Shown: in pieces, positions 42,240 through 50,108 of the stretch
Numbering within the stretch: the first letter of the stretch is position 1
Layout of the letters: every line of letters starts with the position of its first letter
Assembly (NCBI RefSeq): GCF_007002745.1
Contig: NZ_SGNY01000003.1
Span: 434,001 to 498,000, forward strand
Reading direction: 5' to 3'
Length of the DNA: 64,000 bases
Origin: Martinezella rhizogenes
GTDB lineage: Bacteria > Pseudomonadota > Alphaproteobacteria > Rhizobiales > Rhizobiaceae
Notes under the pieces: generated by a model
Seen by the model: only the letters and a program-made list of their open reading frames with translations
Told to the model about the DNA's origin: nothing
Databases searched by the model: none
Program-made: the position numbers and the translations under genes

Positions 42240-44456
42240 ATGAGCACTTACACCAATTTCACCATCGAGACGGACGCAGACGGCATCGCCCTCGTCACCT
42301 GGGACATGCCGGAAAAATCCATGAACGTCTTCACCTCTGAGGTGATGGACGAGCTGAACGCCATTCTTGACGCGACTGTCGCCGATGGCGCCGTCAAGGG
42401 CGTCGTCTTCACGTCAGGCAAGAGCACCTTTTCCGGCGGCGCCGATCTTTCGATGATCAAGTCGATGTTCTCCTTCTACAATGACGAGAAGGCGAAGAAC
42501 CCGGATGAAGCGGCGGCAAAGCTGTTCGAACTCGTGGGCCGCATGACCGGCCTGTTCCGCAAGCTGGAAACCAACGGCAAGCCATGGGTCTCGGCCATCA
42601 ACGGCACCTGCATGGGTGGCGCATTCGAGCTGTCGCTCGCCTGCCACGGCCGTGTGGCATCCAATGCCAAGAGCCTCAAGATCGCCCTGCCGGAAGTCAA
42701 GGTCGGCATCTTCCCCGGTGCCGGCGGCACCCAGCGCGTGCCGCGCCTGACGGACGCGCAATCCGCACTGCAGATGATGACGACGGGCCAGTCGCTGACC
42801 GGCGCGCGCGCCAAGGCCATGGGGCTGGTGCATCAGGTGGTGGAGCCGGATCAGCTGGTCGCAACCGCAAAGCAGATGATCAAGGACGGCCTGAAGCCCG
42901 TCGCACCCTGGGATGAAAAGGGCTTCAAGGCCCCCGGTGGCGGCATCTGGACGCCGGCCGCTGCCCAGCTCTGGCCCGCCGCACCGGCCATCCTGCGCCG
43001 CGAAAGCGCCGGCAACTATCCGGCCGCCCTCGCCATCCTCAAATGCGTTTATGAGGGCCTGCAATTGCCCTTCGATACCGCGTTGAAGGTGGAGCAGCGT
43101 TATTTCACCGAAATCCTTCGTTCGAAGGAAGCCTTCGGCATGATCCGCTCGCTGTTTATTTCCATGCAGGAACTGGGCAAGGGCGCGCGCCGCCCGGCCG
43201 GCCAGCCGAAGACGGAGTTCAAGAAGGTCGGCGTCGTCGGCGCGGGCTTCATGGGTGCCGCCGTGGCTTACGTCACCGCCGCAGCCGGCATTCCGGTCAC
43301 GCTGGTTGATCGTGACCAGGAAGCCGCCGACAAGGGCAAGGGTCATTGCGAGGAAAGCGTCAAGGCCGCCATCGGCAAGGGCAGGCTGACGCAGGATGAG
43401 GGCAAGGCCCTGCTCGACCTCGTCACCCCGACATCCGATTACGCCGCACTCGCGGATGCCAATCTCGTCATCGAGGCCGTCTTCGAAGACCGCGATGTGA
43501 AGAAAGCCGTCATCGAGGCCGTGGAAGCGGTGTTGCCGGAAGGTGCGATCTTCGCCTCCAACACCTCCACCTTGCCAATCACAGGCCTTGCGAAGAACTC
43601 GAAGCGCCCGACCGATTTCATCGGCATCCATTTCTTCTCACCGGTCGAGAAGATGATGCTGACGGAAGTCATCCTCGGCAAGGAAACCGGCGACAAGGCG
43701 CTCGCCGTCGCGCTGGATTATGTCGCGAAGATCAAGAAGACCCCGATTGTGGTGAACGATACGCGCGGCTTCTTCGTCAATCGCTGCGTGCTGCGTTACA
43801 TGGCGGAAAGCTACGACATGCTGATCGAAGGCGTGCCCGCCGCGATGATCGAAAATGCCGCGAAATTCGCCGGCATGCCGGTCGGCCCGCTGGCGCTGAA
43901 TGATGAAGTGGCGATCGATCTTTCCTACAAGATACTGAAGGCCACCGTCGCCGATCTCGGCGAAAAGGCCGTCGATCCACGCCATATGGAACTGGTGAAA
44001 AAGCTGGTGGAAGGCGAGGGCCGTTTTGGCCGCAAGAACGCCAAGGGCTTTTACGATTATCCGGAAAAGCCCGCCAAGAAGTCCCTCTGGCCCGGCCTGA
44101 AGGACCTCTATCCGCAGCAGAAGCCTGAAGACGTGGATATGGAGGTGCTGAAACAGCGCTTCCTCGTCACCGTGGCGCTGGAAGCCGCCCGCACGGTGGA
44201 AGAAGGCATCGTCACCGACCCGCGTGAGGCCGATGTCGGCTCCATCCTCGGTTTCGGTTTCGCGCCCTATACCGGCGGTGCGCTGTCTTACATTGACGGC
44301 ATGGGTGTGAAGAACTTCGTGGCACTCGCCGAGAAGCTCAGCGAGACCTACGGCCCACGCTTCAAGCCGACGTCGCTCCTGAAGGACATGGCCGCCAAGG
44401 GCGAAACCTTCTACGGTCGCTTCGATCCCTATGCCAGCGCCGCCAAGGCGGCCTGA
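42240..44456 (+). CDS. Bifunctional enoyl-CoA hydratase/3-hydroxyacyl-CoA dehydrogenase (FadB/FadJ type)
   Basis: The 738-residue fusion has an N-terminal crotonase domain (TSGKSTFSGGADLSMIKSM, the oxyanion loop NGTCMGGAFELSLACHGR, FPGAGGTQRVPRL) followed by the NAD-binding domain (KVGVVGAGFMGAAVAYVTAA, FASNTSTLPITGLA, IHFFSPVEKMMLTEVI) and a C-terminal dehydrogenase half. It carries out steps two and three of beta-oxidation. GAAGAGGAA precedes the ATG. It completes the pathway set encoded by the three-gene operon. Confidence 0.95.
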   Translation: MSTYTNFTIETDADGIALVTWDMPEKSMNVFTSEVMDELNAILDATVADGAVKGVVFTSGKSTFSGGADLSMIKSMFSFYNDEKAKNPDEAAAKLFELVGRMTGLFRKLETNGKPWVSAINGTCMGGAFELSLACHGRVASNAKSLKIALPEVKVGIFPGAGGTQRVPRLTDAQSALQMMTTGQSLTGARAKAMGLVHQVVEPDQLVATAKQMIKDGLKPVAPWDEKGFKAPGGGIWTPAAAQLWPAAPAILRRESAGNYPAALAILKCVYEGLQLPFDTALKVEQRYFTEILRSKEAFGMIRSLFISMQELGKGARRPAGQPKTEFKKVGVVGAGFMGAAVAYVTAAAGIPVTLVDRDQEAADKGKGHCEESVKAAIGKGRLTQDEGKALLDLVTPTSDYAALADANLVIEAVFEDRDVKKAVIEAVEAVLPEGAIFASNTSTLPITGLAKNSKRPTDFIGIHFFSPVEKMMLTEVILGKETGDKALAVALDYVAKIKKTPIVVNDTRGFFVNRCVLRYMAESYDMLIEGVPAAMIENAAKFAGMPVGPLALNDEVAIDLSYKILKATVADLGEKAVDPRHMELVKKLVEGEGRFGRKNAKGFYDYPEKPAKKSLWPGLKDLYPQQKPEDVDMEVLKQRFLVTVALEAARTVEEGIVTDPREADVGSILGFGFAPYTGGALSYIDGMGVKNFVALAEKLSETYGPRFKPTSLLKDMAAKGETFYGRFDPYASAAKAA

Positions 44457-44478
44457 AGCTTCAAGGCAGAACAATAAA

Positions 44479-44503
44479 CAGGCCCTTCGGGGCCTGTTTT
44501 TTT
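44479..44503 (+). terminator. Terminator of the beta-oxidation operon
   Basis: The perfect 7-bp stem CAGGCCC/GGGCCTG closes on a TTCG tetraloop and is followed by seven T. It ends the transcript 23 bases after the FadB-type stop. Confidence 0.92.
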
Positions 44504-44622
44504 GAGCCGAATATACAGCGCTGATCGCTTTATGTGCATCCTTTGCCTGGCTGGGGCGTTGAAAAGGCGAGACCGGGCAAAGACGCCCGCCGCCGCATTT
44601 CAGCACGCCTCAGGAGACAGCG

Positions 44623-45054
44623 ATGAAAGCACCACTGCGATCCCACGGTTTTGACAAGCCCACGGACCTTGACGACCATCTGGCAGAGCTGGACGAAGAG
44701 GCTGAGGCGACAGCCGCGGAAGCAAAGACGGAAAAAACCACGACGAAGAGGACGCGTGCTGCAAATACCGTTGATCCGTCACTGCGGGCCGAACTGGAAG
44801 AACTTCGCAGAGAGGTCGACAAGATCCGCCGCGATGTCAAACGGCTGGAGGCGGCCCGGCATTCCCGCCACAGGCCTGCACAGACGCATCATGAAAGAGA
44901 CCGCGAGAATTCCCGCCTGATGACGGTGGTGCGCTCGGTTGCCGTTACCTCGCTTGCCAGCCGCATCTTCGCTTCCTCGCCCGTCATGGCGGCGCTGGTG
45001 GCCGTGGTGCCCTTCGCGCTTGGCCTTGCCGCCCGCCGCGACGAAACGGCCTAG
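44623..45054 (+). CDS. Small coiled-coil protein with C-terminal membrane segments
   Basis: The 143-residue protein has an acidic N-terminal part, a basic coiled coil (LRAELEELRREVDKIRRDV), a His/Arg-rich stretch and a hydrophobic C-terminal half (SVAVTSLASRIFASSPVMAA). AGGAGA precedes the ATG. The layout matches small hypothetical proteins of Rhizobiaceae; no function is apparent. It stands alone between a terminator and tRNA-Phe. Confidence 0.7.
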   Translation: MKAPLRSHGFDKPTDLDDHLAELDEEAEATAAEAKTEKTTTKRTRAANTVDPSLRAELEELRREVDKIRRDVKRLEAARHSRHRPAQTHHERDRENSRLMTVVRSVAVTSLASRIFASSPVMAALVAVVPFALGLAARRDETA

Positions 45055-45338
45055 CTGCCGCTTTCCATGCCGTTATGCCGGGCAGGATTGGCTGCTGCCG
45101 AACCCGGGTAGCGGTCCGATGCCGCAAGGCGCGGCAGATGCCCGATAACGGGTTTTCCGCCGCAATCCGGCCTGCGCCGGGCAGACATTCCAGCCATCCA
45201 CAGCCCTCGTGAAAAAACTGTCAAAAAACTTCGCGATGGCGCTTGCCATGTCCGAACAAGATGTTATAACCCCGCTCACTTTCGGGGCGCCAAACAGCCC
45301 CGCCCGCCAAAAGCGGAGGTTCTTCAAGGACCTGAAGT

Positions 45339-45414
45339 GCCCGGATAGCTCAGTTGGTAGAGCAGCGGATTGAAAATCCGCGTGTCGGTGGTTCAAATCC
45401 GCCTCCGGGCACCA
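45339..45414 (+). tRNA. tRNA-Phe (anticodon GAA)
   Basis: The 76 bases fold as a standard tRNA: acceptor GCCCGGA pairs with TCCGGGC, the D-arm carries AGCTCAGTTGGTAGAGC, the anticodon arm CGGATTGAAAATCCG carries GAA, and the T-arm contains GGTTCAAATCC. The 3' CCA is encoded. The flank downstream is AT-rich and carries an integrase remnant, so the 3' half of this gene is a probable attachment site. Confidence 0.97.
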
Positions 45415-45524
45415 TTTCTAATCTTTTGGTTTTTCTTGTAGTTTTCAGATCTCCTATAGTCCTTTGTTCGTCACGTCTGGACACTGACTTCACCGGTTCT
45501 ATATGCCGATGACCTTCTTTTAGT

Positions 45525-45707
45525 TTAAATCTCAATATCACCAGCTGTTTCGAGTATCTTTCCAGATATACGCGCGCGCCGAAAATAGTGCTTTGCCTTC
45601 GCCTCAGTCTTCCGCCCGAGTATGTGTTCCGTCATTTTAGATTTTCTTTGTGGATCAATGGTGCGCGCTATGGTGGTGCTGTGGACGCGAATCGCGTTCG
45701 GGCGCAT
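45525..45707 (-). pseudogene. Tyrosine integrase C-terminal remnant
   Basis: About 60 residues remain of what looks like the end of a phage-type integrase: PNAIRVHSTTIARTIDPQ, then MTEHILGRKTEAKAKHYFRRARI. The order resembles HxxR, LGH and the catalytic Tyr of the family, but the first His reads Asn and the His after LG reads Arg. The frame continues about 15 codons upstream to a stop at 45753, so the rest is lost. It points towards the tRNA-Phe gene, the usual placement of an integrase using that tRNA as its target. Confidence 0.6.
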
Positions 45708-45830
45708 TCTAAATATGGGCTGCCCCTGACAAATTCTTCTAAGGCCGAAAGGCTACTCATACGGGGCACGGCCAACGTTGTGTTGGCTGAGAGAGCGGAC
45801 TCTCCAACCGCTAAGAAGAAGGAAGCAGGT

Positions 45831-45953
45831 ATGAAAAATGTCAGAGCAAGGCTCGTGAAGGTGAAAGCATATGTTCGTAAGCGATTTGGACGTCAGGAGA
45901 CCGTCTGCGCTCACGTTCGCTCTATGCCTAGACAGCTCTCGTTCAACTTCTAG
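45831..45953 (+). CDS. Small basic ORF, doubtful
   Basis: A 40-residue basic peptide starts MKNVRARLVKVKAYVRKRFG behind GGAAGCAGG. The frame is open upstream to 45588, but that part runs antisense to the integrase remnant and has no similarity. It has a good ribosome site but no family that I recognise; it could be a small gene of the integrated element or chance. Confidence 0.3.
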   Translation: MKNVRARLVKVKAYVRKRFGRQETVCAHVRSMPRQLSFNF

Positions 45954-46008
45954 AAAGTCAGGCTCGTAATCTGACCCATTAGGGGCAGCTCACCAGAAGG
46001 ATGACCGA

Positions 46009-46212
46009 GTGCCGTACTTGAGATCAACTGCAATATCGAGAGTAGAGTACAACGAAGCGAACTCGACAATGAGCATATGGTTCGTTGAGAGTGGTGGGCC
46101 TTACGACTACTACGGAGTGCCTGAAAGGGTTTATCTCGACATTTTTAAAGCGGCTTCCGCAGGCACTTATTTCAATTTGTATATTCGCGACAAATACTCC
46201 TCGAACCGCTAA
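46009..46212 (+). CDS. KTSC domain protein
   Basis: The 67-residue protein fits the KTSC domain: LRSTAISRVEYNEANSTMSI, the aromatic GGPYDYYGVPERVY and SAGTYFNLYIRDKY. These small domains are frequent in accessory regions and phages; their role is not established, RNA-related functions having been proposed. It begins with GTG or the codon at 46009 and stands in the tRNA-Phe-linked segment. Confidence 0.75.
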   Translation: MPYLRSTAISRVEYNEANSTMSIWFVESGGPYDYYGVPERVYLDIFKAASAGTYFNLYIRDKYSSNR

Positions 46213-46300
46213 TGTTGGGAAAAATTCGATGATTTTCCTCGCTCGCGGGAGGTGAAAAATTGTGTTTTGCGTTTTCGTTACACTCTACCCTATTGCTTGA

Positions 46301-46648
46301 CTAAATTAGCCTGCGGGATCGCATCGCAGATTCAGCCTTAGTGGCGCTCAGTTCTCTACGCACACGCCGCCATTTTCCCTGTTCGAAGCTTCGTGAATAG
46401 CGCCATGCCCGGTCCTCCTCCATAGCGGCGAATTCCTCCGCACGCTCACCATGTTGTTCAATCAAGCTACAAGCCAAGCGTTCAATCTCGGAACTCGGTA
46501 TGAACATCGGTCGGAGGCGGGTCTGCCATTCGAGCCAGAGATACCCCGCAAGGACGAAGCCGCAACCTGCGGCAAGATAGAGATAGTCAGCGTTGATTGA
46601 CATAGATACCATACAAAGTGACGTGATCGTTGACGCCATAATGTACAT
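46301..46648 (-). CDS. Small membrane protein with charged C-terminal half
   Basis: The 115-residue protein (a start at 46603 giving MSINADYLYL is also possible) has one hydrophobic helix, LYLAAGCGFVLAGYLWLEW, followed by a charged helical part rich in Arg/Glu. No family is recognised. It is divergent from the XRE regulator, with only 35 bases between, so that regulator could control it. Confidence 0.5.
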   Translation of the reverse strand: MYIMASTITSLCMVSMSINADYLYLAAGCGFVLAGYLWLEWQTRLRPMFIPSSEIERLACSLIEQHGERAEEFAAMEEDRAWRYSRSFEQGKWRRVRRELSATKAESAMRSRRLI

Positions 46649-46683
46649 AGACCCGTGGTTTCTGTCAGGAACAATCTGTTCCT

Positions 46684-47016
46684 ATGGAATCATTTGCAGC
46701 AAATCTGAAAAAGCGCGCGAAGGAGCTTGGTCTCTCCAATGCGGAAGTTGCCCGCCGAGCGGGGCTTACGGAGCGTCGTTACGGTAATTACATCATGGGC
46801 CGAAGGGAACCTGATCTGGCGACACTCGTTCGGATAGCCACCGTTCTGGATAGCACTCCGAACGCATTGCTTGACTTTGAGAAGAAAACAGCCGCGCTGA
46901 CTGGCCATGATCTGCTGAAATCAAAGATCGCTTCGGCAGCAAATGCATTGCCGGAAAGCGATCTGGAAGTTATGGCCATTGCAATTGAGGCAGTGGCGAA
47001 CAGCCGGGCAAAGTAG
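46684..47016 (+). CDS. XRE-type helix-turn-helix regulator
   Basis: The 110-residue protein has a Cro/CI-type helix-turn-helix in its first half: NLKKRAKELGLSNAEVARRAGLTERRYGNYI, here split as FAANLKKRAKELGLSN and AEVARRAGLTERRYGNYIMG, followed by a short helical C-terminus. Such small regulators are typical of integrated elements. It ends next to the convergent mnhG gene, which marks the return to core genes. Confidence 0.85.
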   Translation: MESFAANLKKRAKELGLSNAEVARRAGLTERRYGNYIMGRREPDLATLVRIATVLDSTPNALLDFEKKTAALTGHDLLKSKIASAANALPESDLEVMAIAIEAVANSRAK

Positions 47017-47025
47017 CCCGGCGCT

Positions 47026-47370
47026 CTAAAGATGCTCCCGATTATCCGTATTCTGCTCCGCCCGGTCCCGATAAAGCGCCGCGCGCCCCAGCAGCATCAG
47101 GGAAACCGGCGTCGTCACTGTCATGAAAATGCCGATGAAAATTTCGTGGAAGGCGAAGCGGTCGCCGGAGACGGAGAAATAGATGATCGAGGCCATGACG
47201 ATGCCGCCGGTGCCCCAGCTGGTGCCGAGTGTGGGCGCGTGCAGGCGTTCATAAAAGCTGTTCAGCTTGGCAAAGCCGATGGTGCCGATCAGCGTCAGCG
47301 AAGCGCCCAGCAGCACGAAGAAAGCCACGAGGATGGCGGCCCAGAGCGGAAATTCTGCAGCGTTGTTCAT
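47026..47370 (-). CDS. mnhG: Monovalent cation/H+ antiporter subunit G
   Basis: The 114-residue subunit has three hydrophobic helices and the PhaG/MnhG pattern LIGTIGFAKLNSFYERLHAPTLG with GTSWGTGGI. It is the last gene of the operon; its ATG overlaps the mnhF stop. The Mrp/Mnh/Pha complex exchanges Na+ or K+ for protons and is important for pH and salt tolerance. Confidence 0.9.
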   Translation of the reverse strand: MNNAAEFPLWAAILVAFFVLLGASLTLIGTIGFAKLNSFYERLHAPTLGTSWGTGGIVMASIIYFSVSGDRFAFHEIFIGIFMTVTTPVSLMLLGRAALYRDRAEQNTDNREHL

Positions 47371-47648
47371 TCGATCACCTCGCCGCGCATCATGAATTTT
47401 GAAAGGGCAACGGTGGAGACGAAGCCGAGGATGGCGATCAGCAGCGAGGCCTCGAAATAGATGTCGTTGCCGGTGCGCAGGCCGAAGGTGAGGAGAAGCA
47501 GCATGGCGTTGACATAAAGCGTATCCATGCCCAGCACCCGGTCCTGGGCGCGCGGGCCGATGGCGATGCGATAGACTGATATCGTCATGGCAATGGCCAG
47601 CATCAGCTGCGCCAGCGAAAAGGACCAGAAAAGGATAATCGAACTCAT
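47367..47648 (-). CDS. mnhF: Monovalent cation/H+ antiporter subunit F
   Basis: The 93-residue subunit has three helices and the motif YRIAIGPRAQDRVLGMDTLYVN, characteristic of MnhF/PhaF. Start and stop overlap the neighbours by ATGA-type junctions, indicating coupled translation across the operon. Confidence 0.9.
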   Translation of the reverse strand: MSSIILFWSFSLAQLMLAIAMTISVYRIAIGPRAQDRVLGMDTLYVNAMLLLLTFGLRTGNDIYFEASLLIAILGFVSTVALSKFMMRGEVIE

Positions 47649-48133
47649 TCGAATATCTCCATCAGCAGTTTTTCATATCGGTTCTTGATGAGGCTTATCC
47701 AGGCCGCCTCATCCACATCGTCGAGAACGTGGAGGAGGAGCGTGCCCTGGCTGGAATTATATTCAAGCCAGGCGCTGCCCGGCGTCGAGGTCAGGATCGT
47801 CGCCAGAATGGCGAGCGCCATGGGATCGCGAATATCGAGCGGCACGGCCAGGAAACCGGATTTACGGTCCCTTTCGCGCTTGAAGAGAATGATCTTCACG
47901 ACCGAGATATTGGACCGGATGATATCGTAAAGCACGATCAGGATCAGTTGCGCGAGCCGGTGCCAGTTGCGGATGCGCGGCTTGGCTGGCCTGAGCGACG
48001 CCATCGCCCAGGAGGCGATGAGTGCGACGCCAGTGCCGAGCAGCAGATGCCCGGGCGAAAAGCTGTTGATCGTCATCCAGAAGAAGATCAACGAAACGGT
48101 CAGCAGCGGATAGGGGAGGAGACGGCTCATCAT
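47645..48133 (-). CDS. mnhE: Monovalent cation/H+ antiporter subunit E
   Basis: The 162-residue subunit (ATG at 48133 overlapping the mnhD stop; a second ATG follows directly) has two N-terminal helices and a cytoplasmic domain with ILTSTPGSAWLEY and LLHVLDDVDEA, typical of MnhE/PhaE. The same frame is open further upstream inside mnhD but without similarity. Confidence 0.9.
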   Translation of the reverse strand: MMSRLLPYPLLTVSLIFFWMTINSFSPGHLLLGTGVALIASWAMASLRPAKPRIRNWHRLAQLILIVLYDIIRSNISVVKIILFKRERDRKSGFLAVPLDIRDPMALAILATILTSTPGSAWLEYNSSQGTLLLHVLDDVDEAAWISLIKNRYEKLLMEIFE

Positions 48134-49776
48134 GGCTCGGCCTCCGGGTTGCTGCCCGCTCGCGGTGCGGAAATAACGCCCTGAATATAGCTCGCGGGCA
48201 GATCGAGGATACGCGCCGTTTCCTGCATGTAGCGCATCACCGGACCCGCCTGCACGGTCATGGCAAGTGTCAGGCCGAGCAGCAGCATCACTGGTGCGAT
48301 TTCGATGACGAGAACACGTGGCACCGTTCCTTCGATGGAGGCCCAGAAGGTGCGGATACCGGCACGCGTCATCGAGATCAGCGATGCGAAACCGGCAAAG
48401 ACGATCAGGAAAACCAGCCACCAGGAAAGCGTGGAAATGCTGTCATTAGCGCCCAGTCCGGAAGGGTTGAGAATGGCGGTCAGCATCGAGAATTTGGCGA
48501 TGAAGCCCGAAAGCGGCGGCAGGCCGGCCAGAAGAATGCCGCAGGCGGCAAAACAGGCGCCGAGCACCGCCATGGTGGCGGGCATGGTAACGCCGACTTC
48601 CTCCTCTTCTTCCTCCTCGTCACCCTCGCCATAAGCTTCCATGGTGACGGCCAGAACGTTCGCGCCCGCATCCTGCCCGCGTTCAACGAGTTCGATCAGC
48701 ATGAAAAAGGCGCTGATGGTGAGGGTGGAGCTGACGAGATAATAAAGCGCCCCGGCCGCCACCGTGGGGTTGCCGGTGCCCATGGCGGCGAGAAGCGTCC
48801 CCGACGATACCAGAACCGAAAAGCCGGCAAGCCGCCCGAGCGCCTGAGACGCCAGAACCCCGATGGCCCCGAAGATGATGGTGGCGATGCCGCCGACGAG
48901 CAGGGCATCATGGCCGAAACCGGCGGATTCACCGGCCGTCTGCCCAAAGAGCAGGAAGGACAGGCGGGCAATGACATAAATGCCGACCTTGCTCATGATG
49001 GCAAACAGGCCGCCCACCGGAGCAGAGGCCGAGCCATAGGCGGAAGGCAGCCAAAAATTCAGCGGCCACATGCCGGCCTTGACCAGGAACGCAATGCCAA
49101 GCACCGCAGCGCCGGTTTCCAAGAGCATGCGCTGGTCCGGGTTCAGCCCCTCGATGCGGTGTGCGAGGTCGCCCATGTTCAGCGTGCCAGTGACGCCATA
49201 GATGAGGCTGACACCGATCAGGAAAAACAGCGCCGCGACGAGGTTGATGGCGATGTAATGCAGACCCGCCTTGACGCGCTGCTGGCCGGAACCGTGCAGC
49301 AACAGACCGTAGGAGGCAGCCAGCATCACCTCGAAGAACACGAAGAGATTGAACAGGTCGCCGGTCAGGAACGCGCCATTGACGCCCATCAGCATCATCT
49401 GGAACAGCGAATGGAAATGCGCCCCGGCCTTGTGCCATTTCGCCATGGAATAGATCAGCGAGGGTATGGCAAGCAGCGCCGTCAGCAGCACCATCAGGCC
49501 GGAAAGACGGTCGGCCACCAGCACGATGCCAAAAGGTGCGGGCCAGTTGCCGAGCAGATAGACACCGCTTGAGACCACGGCGGCGATCTCGGTATTAACG
49601 GTCGAGTTCACCTCGCGGAACAGCAGGATCGCAACCACCAGCAACAGCACGGTGGAGGTGAAGCTGATGGCGGCCTTTGCAACACGCTGGCGCTCGTCGA
49701 AGAACAACAGCAGGGCGGCGGTGATGAGCGGCAGCAGGATCGGCGCGATGACGATGTGGAAGGGGAATGACATCAT
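48130..49776 (-). CDS. mnhD: Monovalent cation/H+ antiporter subunit D
   Basis: The 548-residue subunit has about fourteen helices and belongs to the proton-translocating NuoL/M/N family: a conserved region with FEVMLAASYGLLLHG, then KAGMWPLNFWLPSAYGSA, and LLAGLPPLSGFIAKF. An acidic tract, GEGDEEEEEEEVGV, coded around 48590-48635, interrupts a loop between helices and is unusual for the family. Confidence 0.93.
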   Translation of the reverse strand: MMSFPFHIVIAPILLPLITAALLLFFDERQRVAKAAISFTSTVLLLVVAILLFREVNSTVNTEIAAVVSSGVYLLGNWPAPFGIVLVADRLSGLMVLLTALLAIPSLIYSMAKWHKAGAHFHSLFQMMLMGVNGAFLTGDLFNLFVFFEVMLAASYGLLLHGSGQQRVKAGLHYIAINLVAALFFLIGVSLIYGVTGTLNMGDLAHRIEGLNPDQRMLLETGAAVLGIAFLVKAGMWPLNFWLPSAYGSASAPVGGLFAIMSKVGIYVIARLSFLLFGQTAGESAGFGHDALLVGGIATIIFGAIGVLASQALGRLAGFSVLVSSGTLLAAMGTGNPTVAAGALYYLVSSTLTISAFFMLIELVERGQDAGANVLAVTMEAYGEGDEEEEEEEVGVTMPATMAVLGACFAACGILLAGLPPLSGFIAKFSMLTAILNPSGLGANDSISTLSWWLVFLIVFAGFASLISMTRAGIRTFWASIEGTVPRVLVIEIAPVMLLLGLTLAMTVQAGPVMRYMQETARILDLPASYIQGVISAPRAGSNPEAEP

Positions 49777-50108
49777 TTCGTCTCCCTCCCGTCCACATGG
49801 TCAGTGCCGGTAAGGCCGCGGGCGGCAAGCAGCACCACGAGGAACAGCGCCGTGGTGGCAAAGCCGATGACAATCGCTGTCAATACCAGCGCCTGCGGCA
49901 CGGGGTCGGCCAGCGAAGAGCTGTCCACACCGTTCACCAGCACCGGCGGCGCATTGGTCTTGATGCCGCCGACGCCGAAGATGAACAGGTTGACGGCGTA
50001 AGACAAAAGCGAAAGTCCGACGATGACCTGATAGGTGCGTGGGCGCAGGACGAGCCAGACGCCGGAGCCGGTCATGATGCCGATGCCGATTGCAAGAATG
50101 AGTTCCAT
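49773..50108 (-). CDS. mnhC: Monovalent cation/H+ antiporter subunit C
   Basis: The 111-residue NuoK-like subunit shows three helices, VIVGLSLLSYAVNLFIFGVG and the later DPVPQALVLTAIVIGFATTA. Its ATG overlaps the mnhA stop (TAATG) and its stop overlaps mnhD. Confidence 0.92.
   Translation of the reverse strand: MELILAIGIGIMTGSGVWLVLRPRTYQVIVGLSLLSYAVNLFIFGVGGIKTNAPPVLVNGVDSSSLADPVPQALVLTAIVIGFATTALFLVVLLAARGLTGTDHVDGRETK

Larger units (their letters stand above)
45415..46008. other. AT-rich accessory segment downstream of tRNA-Phe
   Basis: The stretch is poorer in G+C than the core genes around it. It holds a decayed integrase end (45525-45707) and one small open frame (45831-45953), both listed separately. 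I looked for a second copy of the tRNA 3' end that would mark the far junction and did not find one in the window. Confidence 0.6.

Noticed and set aside
42414..44606. Two long minus-strand frames over the FadB-type gene
   Set aside because: They are mirror frames of a certain gene; composition is that of a shadow (His/Arg/Gly/Leu-rich).
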